Shown here: in pieces, positions 52,006 through 61,895 of the stretch | Layout: each line of letters opens with the position of its first letter | How positions within the stretch are numbered: the stretch's first letter is position 1 | Assembly: GCF_900129705.1 (NCBI RefSeq) | Contig: NZ_FQWO01000005.1 | Coordinates: forward strand, 1-64,000 | DNA length: 64,000 bases | DNA from: Flavobacterium granuli | GTDB taxonomy: Bacteria > Bacteroidota > Bacteroidia > Flavobacteriales > Flavobacteriaceae | Direction of reading: 5' to 3' | Made by a program: the position numbers and the translations under genes | The notes under the pieces: generated by a model | Told to the model about the DNA's origin: nothing | Seen by the model: the letters and a program-made list of their open reading frames with translations, nothing else | Databases searched by the model: none

Positions 52006-54162
52006 ATGACCGATTTTTTTAAACATTTAATACACGAATTTGAATTGCCACTGGGAAATCCGGTACTGATATTTTCCTTGATTTTATTAATTATTTTGTT
52101 ATCGCCAATCTTGCTGAAAAGATTAAATATTCCGGGAATTATTGGTTTAATTATTGCCGGTGTAGCTATTGGTCCTCATGGATTCAATATTCTTGAGAAA
52201 AATTCAGCAGTCGATCTTTTTTCAACTATCGGACTTCTTTATATTATGTTCATTGCGGGACTGGAATTAGACATGAATGAATTTAAAACAAACCGAAACA
52301 AAAGCCTTTTGTTTGGTTTTTTTACATTTATAATCCCGCTGGGAATTGGATTCCCTGTTTGCTTTTATTTTCTTGAATATGATTTCAATGCAAGTTTTCT
52401 GACCGCTAGTATGTTCGCAACACATACCCTTGTAGCTTATCCTATAGTCAGCAAATTAGGGGTTTCAAAAAATCAGGCAGTGGCCATTACCGTAGGCGGT
52501 ACAATCTTAACCGATACGGCAGTGCTTATTATTCTGGCTGTAATTATGAGTAATAGTCAGGGCAATTTAAATCAGGAATTTTGGATACGATTGGGAATTT
52601 CATTAGCGATTTTTTCCGCTATTATGTTTTTTATAATCCCAAAAATTGCCAAATGGTTTTTTCGAAAACTGGAGAGCGAAAAACATTCGCATTATATTTT
52701 TGTTCTAGCGGTGGTATTCTTTGCCGCATTTCTGGCTGAAGTGGCAGGCGTTGAACCCATAATTGGTGCCTTCGTCGCAGGTCTTGCCTTAAACAAATTA
52801 ATTCCACATTCATCAGCATTAATGAACCGAATTGAGTTTATTGGAAATTCTTTATTCATACCTTTTTTCCTTATAAGTGTAGGCATGTTGGTTGATGTGA
52901 GTGTGATTTTAAGCGGTCCCATGGCTCTTATTGTCGCAGCAACACTGTCGGTGGTAGCGCTCTTTGGAAAATGGTTTGCAGCACTGTTTACCCAGCTTAT
53001 TTTCAAATATTCTAAAGCCCAAAGGCAACTTATTTTCGGACTTAGCAGTGCGCATGCGGCCGCAACACTGGCGGTAATTTTAGTAGGATATAAAGCCGAA
53101 ATTCTCGACGAGAATATCCTCAACGGAACCATTATACTGATCTTGGTGACTTGTATAGTAGCCTCTTTTGCAACAGAAAAAGCTGCAAAAAAGATCGCTA
53201 TTGAATCTCAGGATGATACGGACGGACTTATAAAAGCAAATGGTGTCTACAGTGAACATATTCTTTTACCAATTCAAAATGTTTCCAATATTGAGAAACT
53301 TTTGGAATTGGCTATTTTTATTAAAGACAATAGATCTGCAAATCCGGTATCAATCCTTTCAGTAGTTTCGAATAATAATGAAGCCGAAATCAACATTCTG
53401 AAAACAAGAAATATGCTGGAGGAATTCGTCAAACAAGCTTCCGCATCCGAAACAAAAGCAAACATCATAACAACCATAGATCACAATGCAGCAAGCGGAA
53501 TCGTTCGAATCTCGAGAGAAATTATGGCCAATATCATCGTTTTAGGTTGGCCCCAACGCACAGGCTTTATTGATAAATTAATTGGCGAAAAAGTAGACAG
53601 TATTTTGAGTAACACAGACAAGACTACTTTTATTTGCTCTTTAGAGAAGCCGTTGGTTTTGCACAAAAGAATTGTTATAGCCGCACCACCACTGACAGAA
53701 CATGAAAACGGATTTGCCTTATGGCTTACAAAAATGGCAAAACTGGCCCAGGAGCTAAGCATTCCAATTCGGATTTATTGCAATGAAGCAACGGAGAAAG
53801 CAGTGGAAAAATTGTTCAAAAAAGCCAAATTGACCGCATCCTACTCAGTGGTCTTCTTTTCTGAATGGGAGGATTTTTTGGTCCTCTCAAGAAATATTCA
53901 TCAAGAAGATTTATTCGTACTGGTTTCTGCACGAAAAGGAGCGACCTCATATCTGGGAATACTCGATAACTTGCCGGTTAAACTTGAAAAACACTTTGCA
54001 GCCAATAGCAGGATTTTAATTTACCCGCAGCAATATGCCGACAACATGACTAATGAAAAATACAGTGACTTTTCAGGAGAACCTTTGAACAAGGGAATTG
54101 AAGCAGTGCAAAAAATAAGCAAAGGCATAGGTTCTATTTTAAAAAGAAAAACCAATGAATAG
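52006..54162 (+). CDS. cation/proton antiporter (CPA2 type)
   Basis: The 718-residue protein has a membrane domain of about 12-13 helices (about 15-400) of the Na+/H+ exchanger (KefB/CPA2) type, including the IPGIIGLIIAGVAIGPHG opening, the GLLYIMFIAGLELDMNE segment and EVAGVEPIIGAFVAGLALNKL with the usual acidic/polar transport residues. Residues about 410-718 form two cytoplasmic universal-stress-like lobes. It exchanges Na+ or K+ for H+ across the inner membrane, for pH and ion balance. It is a single gene, followed by a hairpin (54187-54218), and flanked by direct 107-bp repeats. Confidence 0.93.
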   Translation: MTDFFKHLIHEFELPLGNPVLIFSLILLIILLSPILLKRLNIPGIIGLIIAGVAIGPHGFNILEKNSAVDLFSTIGLLYIMFIAGLELDMNEFKTNRNKSLLFGFFTFIIPLGIGFPVCFYFLEYDFNASFLTASMFATHTLVAYPIVSKLGVSKNQAVAITVGGTILTDTAVLIILAVIMSNSQGNLNQEFWIRLGISLAIFSAIMFFIIPKIAKWFFRKLESEKHSHYIFVLAVVFFAAFLAEVAGVEPIIGAFVAGLALNKLIPHSSALMNRIEFIGNSLFIPFFLISVGMLVDVSVILSGPMALIVAATLSVVALFGKWFAALFTQLIFKYSKAQRQLIFGLSSAHAAATLAVILVGYKAEILDENILNGTIILILVTCIVASFATEKAAKKIAIESQDDTDGLIKANGVYSEHILLPIQNVSNIEKLLELAIFIKDNRSANPVSILSVVSNNNEAEINILKTRNMLEEFVKQASASETKANIITTIDHNAASGIVRISREIMANIIVLGWPQRTGFIDKLIGEKVDSILSNTDKTTFICSLEKPLVLHKRIVIAAPPLTEHENGFALWLTKMAKLAQELSIPIRIYCNEATEKAVEKLFKKAKLTASYSVVFFSEWEDFLVLSRNIHQEDLFVLVSARKGATSYLGILDNLPVKLEKHFAANSRILIYPQQYADNMTNEKYSDFSGEPLNKGIEAVQKISKGIGSILKRKTNE

Positions 54163-54186
54163 ATTATTTCTAGCATATTCATATAC

Positions 54187-54218
54187 AATCCGATGGCAAC
54201 CTTGGTCGCAATCGGATT
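54187..54218 (+). terminator. hairpin after antiporter gene
   Basis: AATCCGAT (54187-54194) and ATCGGATT (54211-54218) pair, with further partial pairing inside. It lies 25 bases after the antiporter stop. There is no clear T-run, so termination is plausible rather than certain. Confidence 0.4.
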
Positions 54219-54373
54219 ATATAGTGACAGTTGATAGGGGATTAGGCGTACTAATTTATATAATCTGTAACAAGGACTAACCCAAAGAATCCCTTTTCGG
54301 CTAAAGCGAAACAATGAAATCACACTTTTGTTTGGAGCTATACGAACCCGTTGGCTGTAATTATTAAAAACAT

Positions 54374-54481
54374 CAGTTCGAGGCATAATTTTTTTACAAA
54401 AAAAGCAATATGATATGACATCTACAGTGTCACCTCGAGCGGAGTCGAGAGGCTTTAATGTAAAAAACGTCAATGGTAGTG
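54374..54481. repeat. dispersed 107-bp repeat, copy 2
   Basis: Direct copy of 51235-51341, one base longer through an extra A. The sequence around it (ATTATTAAAAACATCAGTTCGAG) is also related to the 100-bp unit. Confidence 0.85.
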
Positions 54482-54595
54482 TTTTTTGAGTAGTAAAACG
54501 GAACAAAAAATGTATCGACCCGAGTCCCGAACTATCGCGACGAACAGAGCTTTAGCTAGAAGTGTTTTTAATAATATTTTTTCTGTTAGAATTAT

Positions 54596-55573
54596 TTATT
54601 TTTCAGCAGCATTTTTTAAAGCTTCTTTATCTTTCTTTTTAAAGTATCCTTTCAATAAAAAATTGTGTCGGACCGCTTCGAGATCTTCATTTAATTTTTG
54701 AGAACTACTTTCTAAATTCTGAATGGTTTTTTTCAAACTGGCACCCGTTTCTTCATCATGCAATAAAATACCAATAGTAGTTTTGGGATTATTGCCCGCT
54801 TCTTTGAGGCTGTTGACTAAAGAATTGGCCGTTTGCGTCATTTGATGCAATTGTAAAGCCGAATTTTTTATCGAGTTAAAAACGAGGGTATCTGTAGCTA
54901 ATTCATTGGCAAGAGTTCCTTTTTTATGGAGTTTCTGACTAAAATCATTCAAAGAACTGAGGAGTTCTTTGGCTTTTACTGCAGCATTCGTAAGGCTTAC
55001 GCTAGCCAAATTGATATGGTTGTACAAAGCATCATCATGGAGTAATTTGCCAATGCTTCCTTCTTTTGTAGTTAGTTTTTTACTGATTGCTTTAAAATCG
55101 GTGGTGATGGCCAAAATATTTTCATTATTTTTCTGTAAGGTATTCAGAATGTTTTCTGTTGAAAGTGAATGTTCAACAGCCAGGGTGTCGCCCTCCTGTA
55201 CTGCATCATAGTGTGTAGTGCCGCCATAAATAACAATAACTTTATTCCCAATAAGTCCGTCAGTACTTATTTTGACCTTGGCATCTTTACTGATATAATT
55301 TTGCGCTTTTTTTTCAACCTTCAAACTTACCAAAACATGTGTCTTATCATGGATACTGATATCGCCCACCGTTCCAATTTTTACGCCGGAAAACCAAACA
55401 TTGTCCCCTTTTTGCAAGCCGTTTACATTATCAAATAGGCTGACTAACTGCATTTTATTTTTGAAAGTTTCATGTAGATTTCCTACCATAAGAATGCCCA
55501 AGAGTAAGAAAACCAATCCTAAGAAAATAAAAAGACCGACAATTATGGCTCGTTTATTGGGTGATTCGTTCAT
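54596..55573 (-). CDS. mlaD: MlaD-type MCE lipid transport protein
   Basis: The 325-residue protein has one N-terminal membrane helix (about 10-32), an MCE domain (about 38-115, with FDNVNGLQKGDNVWFSGVKIGTVG) and a long helical C-terminal part (about 150-320) that in MCE proteins can form a tunnel or needle across the periplasm. It binds phospholipids in an MlaFED complex of the inner membrane. Its start is 4 bases after the mlaF stop, so the three genes form a tight operon. Bacteroidota MlaD proteins of this length with the extra helical part are usual. Confidence 0.93.
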   Translation of the reverse strand: MNESPNKRAIIVGLFIFLGLVFLLLGILMVGNLHETFKNKMQLVSLFDNVNGLQKGDNVWFSGVKIGTVGDISIHDKTHVLVSLKVEKKAQNYISKDAKVKISTDGLIGNKVIVIYGGTTHYDAVQEGDTLAVEHSLSTENILNTLQKNNENILAITTDFKAISKKLTTKEGSIGKLLHDDALYNHINLASVSLTNAAVKAKELLSSLNDFSQKLHKKGTLANELATDTLVFNSIKNSALQLHQMTQTANSLVNSLKEAGNNPKTTIGILLHDEETGASLKKTIQNLESSSQKLNEDLEAVRHNFLLKGYFKKKDKEALKNAAEK

Positions 55574-55576
55574 GAT

Positions 55577-56356
55577 CTATTGTATAAAATTATAGGTAAA
55601 AAAATCTTTTACTTGCTTATTATCGGAACTGAAAATCTCATCAAATTTTCCGACTTTAAAAAATTTCCCATCAATCAGCATCGCAATGCGGTCACAGGTG
55701 TTTTTGGCACAAGTAAGATCATGGGTAATAATAACGGAACTGGTTTTATACCGTTGTTGTACTTCAATAATGAGAGCGTTAATTTCGGCACAGCTAATAG
55801 GGTCGAGCCCCGCTGTGGGTTCATCATACAACATGATTTCGGGTTTCAAAATCAGTGTTCGGGCAATGCCTATTCTCTTGCGTTGGCCTCCGGAAAGTTC
55901 TGCCGGAAGTTCTTTGATTTTATCTTTTAAGCCCACGGCATCCAAGGCTTCTTCTACCGCATAATCGACTTGTTTGCGGCTGAGATTTTTGATATTCATA
56001 GTCAACGGAAAGGCCAGATTCTGATACACGTTCATACTGTCATATAAGGCACTATTCTGAAATGAAAATCCAATATGCAATCGCAACGCATCCATTTCTT
56101 TTCCTTGCAATTGGTCCACTTGTTTCCCCAAAACGATTACTTCTCCCTGATCAGGTTTTAATAGTCCTGCAATAATCTTTATTAATACCGATTTACCAGA
56201 ACCTGATTTGCCCAGAACCGCTATATTTTCACCTCTGTACAGCCTTAAGTCTATACCATTTAAAACGTTTAATTCACCAAATGATTTGTATAATCCATGA
56301 ATCGCTATAACCGTTTCTTCTCTGTTGATAATATGTTCAATGGGCTTATTTTTCAT
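55577..56356 (-). CDS. mlaF: MlaF-type ABC ATPase
   Basis: The 259-residue protein is a complete ABC ATPase: Walker A GKSGSGKS (49-56), signature LSGGQRKR (153-160), Walker B MLYDEP (174-179) and a switch His in ITHDL. Best fit is the MlaF subfamily, by its neighbours MlaE (4 bases upstream) and MlaD (4 bases downstream). It powers phospholipid movement between the inner and outer membranes. Cytoplasmic; length typical. Confidence 0.94.
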   Translation of the reverse strand: MKNKPIEHIINREETVIAIHGLYKSFGELNVLNGIDLRLYRGENIAVLGKSGSGKSVLIKIIAGLLKPDQGEVIVLGKQVDQLQGKEMDALRLHIGFSFQNSALYDSMNVYQNLAFPLTMNIKNLSRKQVDYAVEEALDAVGLKDKIKELPAELSGGQRKRIGIARTLILKPEIMLYDEPTAGLDPISCAEINALIIEVQQRYKTSSVIITHDLTCAKNTCDRIAMLIDGKFFKVGKFDEIFSSDNKQVKDFFTYNFIQ

Positions 56357-56359
56357 CTT

Positions 56360-57151
56360 TTAAAAATATCGAATCCAGTTCACTATTTGTACAATAACCA
56401 CTTCTTCAAAAAAGATCAGAAACATCGAAAGAACAACAGCTTGATTGGTTGCCTTGCCTACGCCACGAGTTCCTTGGCTGGCATAATATCCTTTGTAACA
56501 ACCAATAATTCCAATGGTAAACCCGTAAACAATAGATTTTACTGACGAGGAAAAAATATCCAGAAAAGAAATGTTCGAAAAAGCATTTTTGTAGAAAATG
56601 GCCAGGCTGGTGGCTTCTTCCGAATAAACATTGTAGTAAGAACCCAAGAGTCCTATAAAACTGCAATATAAAGCCAAAATAGGAACGCTGATAGTGGTGG
56701 CCAATACGCGGCTAACAACTAAATACTTAAAAGGATTGATGGCTGATACTTCCATGGCCTCAATTTGTTCGGTTACTTTCATCGAACCCAATTCGGCACT
56801 AATACTGGAACCTACTTTTCCGGCACAAATAAGGGCCGTTACCAAGGGGCCCAAAGCCCTGACGATGGCAATCCCTATTAACGAAGGCAACCAGGAAACG
56901 GCACCGAAAGTCTCTAAAGAGGGACGGGATTGTTTAGTAAAAACGATACCTACAATAAATCCGGTCAAGGTAATTAAGGATAGTGATTTTAATCCCACCT
57001 CGAAACACTGATTTATAATTTCACGCCAGTGGAAAGGCGGTATAAAGGCTTCTTTAAAAAAACGAAGGCAAAAACGATAGCCCTTGTAATAACCTTCCAG
57101 ATAGGAATCCATTCTTTTTGAAAATAAATATTTCTTTGCGATTGTTTTCAT
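56360..57151 (-). CDS. mlaE: MlaE-type permease
   Basis: The 263-residue protein has about five to six membrane helices and the hallmark MlaE stretch ALGPLVTALICAGKVGSS and ISAELGSMKVTEQIEAMEV (about 103-140). It is the permease of the MlaFED complex. It starts the operon (minus strand: mlaE, mlaF, mlaD, with 3-base gaps). Neither mlaB nor mlaC is in this cluster, which is common outside proteobacteria. Confidence 0.94.
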   Translation of the reverse strand: MKTIAKKYLFSKRMDSYLEGYYKGYRFCLRFFKEAFIPPFHWREIINQCFEVGLKSLSLITLTGFIVGIVFTKQSRPSLETFGAVSWLPSLIGIAIVRALGPLVTALICAGKVGSSISAELGSMKVTEQIEAMEVSAINPFKYLVVSRVLATTISVPILALYCSFIGLLGSYYNVYSEEATSLAIFYKNAFSNISFLDIFSSSVKSIVYGFTIGIIGCYKGYYASQGTRGVGKATNQAVVLSMFLIFFEEVVIVQIVNWIRYF

Positions 57152-57219
57152 TTTAAAAATAGGGGGAAGCTATCGTGCTGTTATTTTGTATCCAAAGGGG
57201 AATCGTTTTCAAAATGGAA

Positions 57220-58281
57220 TTAAGCAATGCTAATTGCTTTCGACAAATAAATTTCCTGAACCGCATGAATAAGTTTTACGCCTTCACTAAAAGGACGTTG
57301 AAAAGCTTTTCTACCCATAATCATACCGGCTCCACCGGCACGCTTGTTGATAACAGCCGTTTTTATGGCTTCCGCCAAATCAGTTTCTCCTTTTGACTCG
57401 CCACCGGAATTAATCATGCCTATGCGTCCCGCATAACAGTTCAGCACCTGATATCGGCACAAATCGATGGGATGCGCGCTGGCCAATTTAGTGTACATCT
57501 CAGGATTGTTTTTGGCAAATCCTATCGCCGCAAAACCACCGTTATTCGTTGGCAATTTTTGTTTAATAATATCTGCCTGAATGGAAACGCCCAAATAATT
57601 GGCCTGCCCGCTTATATCGGCGGCCGTATTGTAATCGATGCCGTTTTTTATAAAAGCATTGTTTCTGCAATAACACCAAAGAACGGTCGCCAGGCCTAAA
57701 TGATGTGCTTCTTCAAAAGCCTTTGCTATTTCTACAATCTGCCGATCCGATTCGGCTGAGCCAAAGTAAATCGTCGCTCCTACAGCCACAGCACCCATAT
57801 TCCAGGCATCACGCACACTTGCAAATAGAATCTGATCGTATTTGTTAGGATAAGTCATCAGTTCGTTATGATTGATCTTTACGACAAACGGGATTTTATG
57901 GGCATATTTTCGGGCCAACAGGGCGAGCCCGCCCATGGTGGAGGCAACGGCATTACAACCCGCTTCAAGGGCTAGTTTGACAATATTCTCAGGATCAAAA
58001 TAAATAGGATTGGGGGCAAACGCACTTCCGGCTGTATGTTCAATTCCTTGATCCACGGGTAAAATAGAAAGATAACCCGTATCCGAAAGCCTGCCATGCT
58101 GATACAGTTGCGCTAGGCTTCGTATCGTTTGGCTGTTTCGATTACTGGGCAAAAAAACGGAATCAATAGTAGAGGAATGGGCTAAATGAAGTTGATCTTT
58201 CGGAATGGTTTTACAGCGATGATTCAATAAAAAATCTTTTTCGTCACCTAATAAAGCTAATAATTGGGATATATCTTTCAT
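57220..58281 (-). CDS. fbaB: class I fructose-bisphosphate aldolase (FbaB type)
   Basis: The 353-residue protein matches archaeal/bacterial-type class I aldolase (DhnA/FbaB family): [15 protein letters not shown] at about 77-91 (substrate loop), [14 protein letters not shown] with the active-site region at about 127-140, and the C-terminal GIGFAKN and [15 protein letters not shown] phosphate-binding loops. It cleaves fructose-1,6-bisphosphate to two triose phosphates through a lysine Schiff base. A single gene in the cytoplasm. Confidence 0.93.
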   Translation of the reverse strand: MKDISQLLALLGDEKDFLLNHRCKTIPKDQLHLAHSSTIDSVFLPSNRNSQTIRSLAQLYQHGRLSDTGYLSILPVDQGIEHTAGSAFAPNPIYFDPENIVKLALEAGCNAVASTMGGLALLARKYAHKIPFVVKINHNELMTYPNKYDQILFASVRDAWNMGAVAVGATIYFGSAESDRQIVEIAKAFEEAHHLGLATVLWCYCRNNAFIKNGIDYNTAADISGQANYLGVSIQADIIKQKLPTNNGGFAAIGFAKNNPEMYTKLASAHPIDLCRYQVLNCYAGRIGMINSGGESKGETDLAEAIKTAVINKRAGGAGMIMGRKAFQRPFSEGVKLIHAVQEIYLSKAISIA

Positions 58282-58330
58282 TTGAACTTTGATTTAAATG
58301 GATTTTTAAAACAATGTTTAGCCGCAACCT

Positions 58331-59419
58331 TTATTTTTTATACACAGGATAATCGGTATAGCCTTTCTCATCGGCCGTATAAAATAAATCCATATTGAGA
58401 TCCTGCGATAGCGCTAAATTGTTTTTAAATCGTTCCACCAGATCCGGATTATTAATAAAAGGACGACCAAAAGCAATCAGATCCGCAAGACCGCTTTCTA
58501 GTTCCGCTTCGGCACTCTCTTTGTTGTAGCCACCGCAAAGGATTAGGGTGTTTTTGAAATTGTTGCGTATGGTTTTTTTAATTTCCAAAGGAACTGGAGG
58601 CGCTCCCATGGCAGAATGATCCACCAAATGAATGTAGGCAATATCCAGTTTATTAAGTTCTTTAGATAAGTAATCGTAAGTGGCTTCAATTTCAGGATAA
58701 TGGGGCATGTCACTCGCTACTCCATAGGGTGATAAACGAATAGCAGTTTTTTCTTTCCCAATAGCATTGGCAACAGCTGCAGCCACTTCAATAACAAAAC
58801 GGCATCGGTTCTCAATAGTCCCGCCATAAGTATCTGTTCGGGTATTGCTTACAGGCGAAAGAAATTCTTCTAATAAATAACCGTTAGCCGCATGCAATTC
58901 GACTCCATCAAATCCTGCAAATAAAGCATTTTCCGAAGCGGCTACATATTCTGTTCTGGCGTGTAAAATTTCTTGTGGGCTCATTTCTTTTGGAACAACA
59001 AAATCTTGTAAACCCTTCTGGTCTGTCCATATTTGTCCGGCTGCTTTTACGGCTGAAGGAGCAAGGATATGGGCGTTTTCGTGCATATTAAGCGGATGAC
59101 TGATTCTGCCGGAATGCATCAACTGAACAAATATTTTCCCTCCATTTTTATGAACCGCCTCGGTTACTTTTTTCCAGGCTTTAACTTGAAGTTCACTGAA
59201 TATTCCGGGAATTCGGGCATATCCAAGACCATTAGGTGATGGCGATGTTCCCTCAGTTATAATCAATCCCTCACTGGAACGCTGTGTGTAATAGGCTGCC
59301 ATAAGTTCATTGGGAACGTTGTCAATCGCCCTGCATCTGGTCATAGGTGCCATGACAATTCGATTTTTCAATGGGAGAGAACCCACTTTTTCTGGCGTAA
59401 ACAGCTTGTATGTTTTCAT
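58331..59419 (-). CDS. Old Yellow Enzyme-type alkene reductase
   Basis: The 362-residue protein is a complete FMN-binding TIM barrel of the NemA/OYE family: LPLKNRIVMAPMTRCRA (about 15-31), FVQLMHSGRISHP, VELHAANGYLLEEFLSP (about 174-190), and the C-terminal CGGYNKESAE and DLIAFGRPFINNPDLVERF motifs. It reduces activated alkenes or nitro compounds with NAD(P)H. It is transcribed divergently from an LLM-type flavin oxidoreductase gene, and the 500-bp region between carries an 11-bp tandem repeat. Confidence 0.93.
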   Translation of the reverse strand: MKTYKLFTPEKVGSLPLKNRIVMAPMTRCRAIDNVPNELMAAYYTQRSSEGLIITEGTSPSPNGLGYARIPGIFSELQVKAWKKVTEAVHKNGGKIFVQLMHSGRISHPLNMHENAHILAPSAVKAAGQIWTDQKGLQDFVVPKEMSPQEILHARTEYVAASENALFAGFDGVELHAANGYLLEEFLSPVSNTRTDTYGGTIENRCRFVIEVAAAVANAIGKEKTAIRLSPYGVASDMPHYPEIEATYDYLSKELNKLDIAYIHLVDHSAMGAPPVPLEIKKTIRNNFKNTLILCGGYNKESAEAELESGLADLIAFGRPFINNPDLVERFKNNLALSQDLNMDLFYTADEKGYTDYPVYKK

Positions 59420-59729
59420 GGTCCTTTTTCTTAGATTATTGATATAAAGTTAATTATAATTAATGACTTTTATATGGAAAAACAGCGAAGAAATAAGCAG
59501 CATAGGACTTATTATGAAGGTATTATATGTTTTTTTGAAAATTATGAAAACAAAAAACAGGAAATTAGTATTTTCTAAACACTGCCGCAGGACAGCAATG
59601 GATATAGAAGTAAAAAATGAAAATTAAGGACCTGAATAGTGTTTCATCTTTAAATGACAGTTTTTTTATTTGCAGATCAGGATTGGATATAGCACTGATA
59701 TAGCATAGATATAGTACTAACATAGCATA

Positions 59730-59806
59730 GATAATGTATGGATAGTCCATAGATAGTCCATAGATAGTCTATAGATAGTCTATAGATAGTGTATGGATAA
59801 TGGATG
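59730..59806. repeat. 11-bp tandem repeat, about seven units
   Basis: Units read GATAATGTATG, GATAGTCCATA, GATAGTCCATA, GATAGTCTATA, GATAGTCTATA, GATAGTGTATG, GATAATGGATG. Further degenerate units continue leftward to about 59680. The period is near one helical turn, so identical faces of the helix are exposed. Confidence 0.85.
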
Positions 59807-59885
59807 AAATAGGAATCAGTGGTGCTGGTCTCATTTTTAACTTCCTATTAGTATTTGATAAGGCCAAAACCAAAAATACAATCCT

Positions 59886-59893
59886 TATTTTTG
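59886..59893 (+). promoter_or_regulatory. Bacteroidota -7 promoter box
   Basis: TATTTTTG matches TAnnTTTG 27 bases before the LLM oxidoreductase ATG. No -33 box is at the usual distance; a TTTG lies 28 bases away. Confidence 0.4.
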
Positions 59894-59920
59894 CAGTTCT
59901 AAAATGCAATCGCCTTTAAG

Positions 59921-60931
59921 ATGAATACAAACAAACTGTCTCAAACAAGAATATCGGTGCTGGACCTTGCAATAGTGAGGGATGGAGGAACGCCATCTGA
60001 AACTTTTAAAAATAGCGTCGATCTTGCCCAACAGCTCGAAAAATGGGGCTATTATAGATTCTGGTTGGCCGAACATCACAATATGCCCGGAATTGCCAGT
60101 AGCGCCACCTCGATACTGATAGCTCATATTGCGGCTGCCACCACAACTTTAAGAGTAGGATCTGGAGGAATTATGCTTCCTAATCATACGCCTTTAATTA
60201 TTGCGGAACAGTTTGGTACTTTGGCTACCCTTTTTCCAAACCGCATCGATTTAGGCTTGGGACGTGCCCCAGGAACCGATCAGTTTACCGCTTCGGCCTT
60301 GAGAAGGGACGAACATGCCGCGATGGAATTCCCTGCCAATGTACAAGAATTACAACTTTATTTATCAGAAGGGAATAAAAATGGACGAGTACGCGCCATT
60401 CCGGGAGAAGGCTTAAACATCCCAATATGGATTTTAGGCTCCAGCACCGATAGCGCTTATTTAGCCGCTTCTTTGGGACTGCCTTATGCTTTTGCCAGTC
60501 ATTTTGCACCTTCGCAGCTGCATACGGCAATAGCCATATACCGCAATAATTTTAAACCTTCAGACCAGTTAAAACAACCTTATGTTATCGCTTGTGTGAA
60601 TGTCATTGCCGCCGATACAGACCAGGAAGCACAGAGACTGGCCACTTCGTTCAAAAAGTTATTCCTTGGAATCATAACCGGAAACAGACAACAGCTCAAA
60701 GAACCGGTGGATCCGGATGACAATTTCATGGATCCAATGGAAGAAGCAGCGCTACAACAAATGATCGCTTACACCTTCATAGGCGGACCAGAGAAACTAA
60801 AAAAAGAATTGGAGCAATTCCTGGAGCAAACTAAAGTGGACGAACTAATGGTTGCCACTGCCGTTTATGAGCATGAAGCAAGACTACATTCGTATGAAAT
60901 TTTGGGACAATTAAAAAACGGCCTCCTTTAA
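59921..60931 (+). CDS. LLM-class flavin-dependent oxidoreductase
   Basis: The 336-residue protein is a complete luciferase-like (LLM) enzyme: LSVLDLA-type start, [24 protein letters not shown] (about 45-70) with the conserved [46 protein letters not shown] (about 78-120), and [26 protein letters not shown]. It uses FMN and probably acts as a monooxygenase on an unknown substrate. It is divergent from the alkene reductase gene. Confidence 0.93.
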   Translation: MNTNKLSQTRISVLDLAIVRDGGTPSETFKNSVDLAQQLEKWGYYRFWLAEHHNMPGIASSATSILIAHIAAATTTLRVGSGGIMLPNHTPLIIAEQFGTLATLFPNRIDLGLGRAPGTDQFTASALRRDEHAAMEFPANVQELQLYLSEGNKNGRVRAIPGEGLNIPIWILGSSTDSAYLAASLGLPYAFASHFAPSQLHTAIAIYRNNFKPSDQLKQPYVIACVNVIAADTDQEAQRLATSFKKLFLGIITGNRQQLKEPVDPDDNFMDPMEEAALQQMIAYTFIGGPEKLKKELEQFLEQTKVDELMVATAVYEHEARLHSYEILGQLKNGLL

Positions 60932-60941
60932 TGGATTCAAT

Positions 60942-61874
60942 TTAGTTGAGAGTCAATGCGCCCAGAATTTCTTCAGATAAAAAGGGACCTCCGGGATACT
61001 TAGCCGTATAATCCAGATTAAGCCATACCTGACCGCGTTCATCGATATGATAATGCAATTGTTTTTGATGACTTTCTTTTACAAATAAAACGTTTTTAAT
61101 CAGATAATTGACGGTTTCAAGGTCGTTCAACGTTCCTATCAATATTTCAGGGTAAATGTGTCCTTTGGTATGAATCAATCTTGGCGTCCCGCCAATGGCT
61201 CTAACAGCTGCGGCCATCAGGATGGAATGATCATCGCAATCTCCCGAAAAATAATCCAAAGATTCACTGGCAGTGGCAATATAATCCCCATCTTTGGGAT
61301 CGCTGACATAATTCCAACGGCGGTTGATCTCCTTAAAAACAGCAAAACATTGAATAATAGTTCTGTAATCCGAATAGCCTTTGACGTTCTTGAAATTCTT
61401 TGACGTGGCCATGATCGCAAAATTTCTTACTTTAGGATTCTTATATTCAATGGCGCTAACAATCTTTGATTTATTGGGAAAAGGAAGCAACTTAGCAATG
61501 ATAATATCCTGCGGATTCGGATTATCCGACATGGTGTACATCATCGAATTATAATCCTCAAAAACACTTTCAAATCCGTAATTGCCAAAAACAGTTCCAT
61601 AAAACAACACCAAAACATACAAAATAATGCAAATGATTATGATGGTTCGCAACAAACGCAGTATTAATTGAATAATGACGATAATTAGCAGAAAAAGCAA
61701 TATTCGGTCAAGATTCAAAGCCCAGTTAAATTCAACTAAATTTTGGTGTGCTATAATAAAAACAGGAATGGCAATCAGAATGTTTAAAACAAAGATAATG
61801 ACATCATCCCAGGGCTTTTTCACCTGAAAGCGTTGTTTAAAACCCTGAAAAGAAATTTGTTTTATTTTTATCAT
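60942..61874 (-). CDS. membrane protein with transglutaminase-like domain
   Basis: The 310-residue protein has about three membrane helices in its first 100 residues (about 25-45, 56-74, 76-96) and a transglutaminase/peptidase-like domain (about 175-300): the catalytic Cys is in SGDCDDHSIL (about 214), followed by TKGHIYPEI with the His (about 237), and an Asp in the C-terminal NLDYTAKYPG stretch. Such domains act as peptidases or amidases, often on cell-envelope material. It is convergent with the LLM gene, with only about 10 bases between their stops. Confidence 0.85.
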   Translation of the reverse strand: MIKIKQISFQGFKQRFQVKKPWDDVIIFVLNILIAIPVFIIAHQNLVEFNWALNLDRILLFLLIIVIIQLILRLLRTIIIICIILYVLVLFYGTVFGNYGFESVFEDYNSMMYTMSDNPNPQDIIIAKLLPFPNKSKIVSAIEYKNPKVRNFAIMATSKNFKNVKGYSDYRTIIQCFAVFKEINRRWNYVSDPKDGDYIATASESLDYFSGDCDDHSILMAAAVRAIGGTPRLIHTKGHIYPEILIGTLNDLETVNYLIKNVLFVKESHQKQLHYHIDERGQVWLNLDYTAKYPGGPFLSEEILGALTLN

Positions 61875-61895
61875 AAGGAGAATAAAAACAGTAAT

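Larger units (their letters stand above)
54163..54595. other. intergenic region with hairpin and dispersed repeat
   Basis: The stretch holds the hairpin at 54187-54218 and the second copy of the 107-bp repeat (54374-54481), then a GTATCGACCCGAGTCC word that recurs near 50818. No gene is seen. Confidence 0.6.
59420..59920. other. 500-bp divergent intergenic region with 11-bp repeats
   Basis: The region between the alkene reductase and LLM oxidoreductase genes. The part nearest the LLM gene holds a tandem repeat (59730-59806) and a -7 box (59886-59893); the rest is plain AT-rich. A 61-codon minus-strand ORF in it has no convincing character. Confidence 0.6.
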
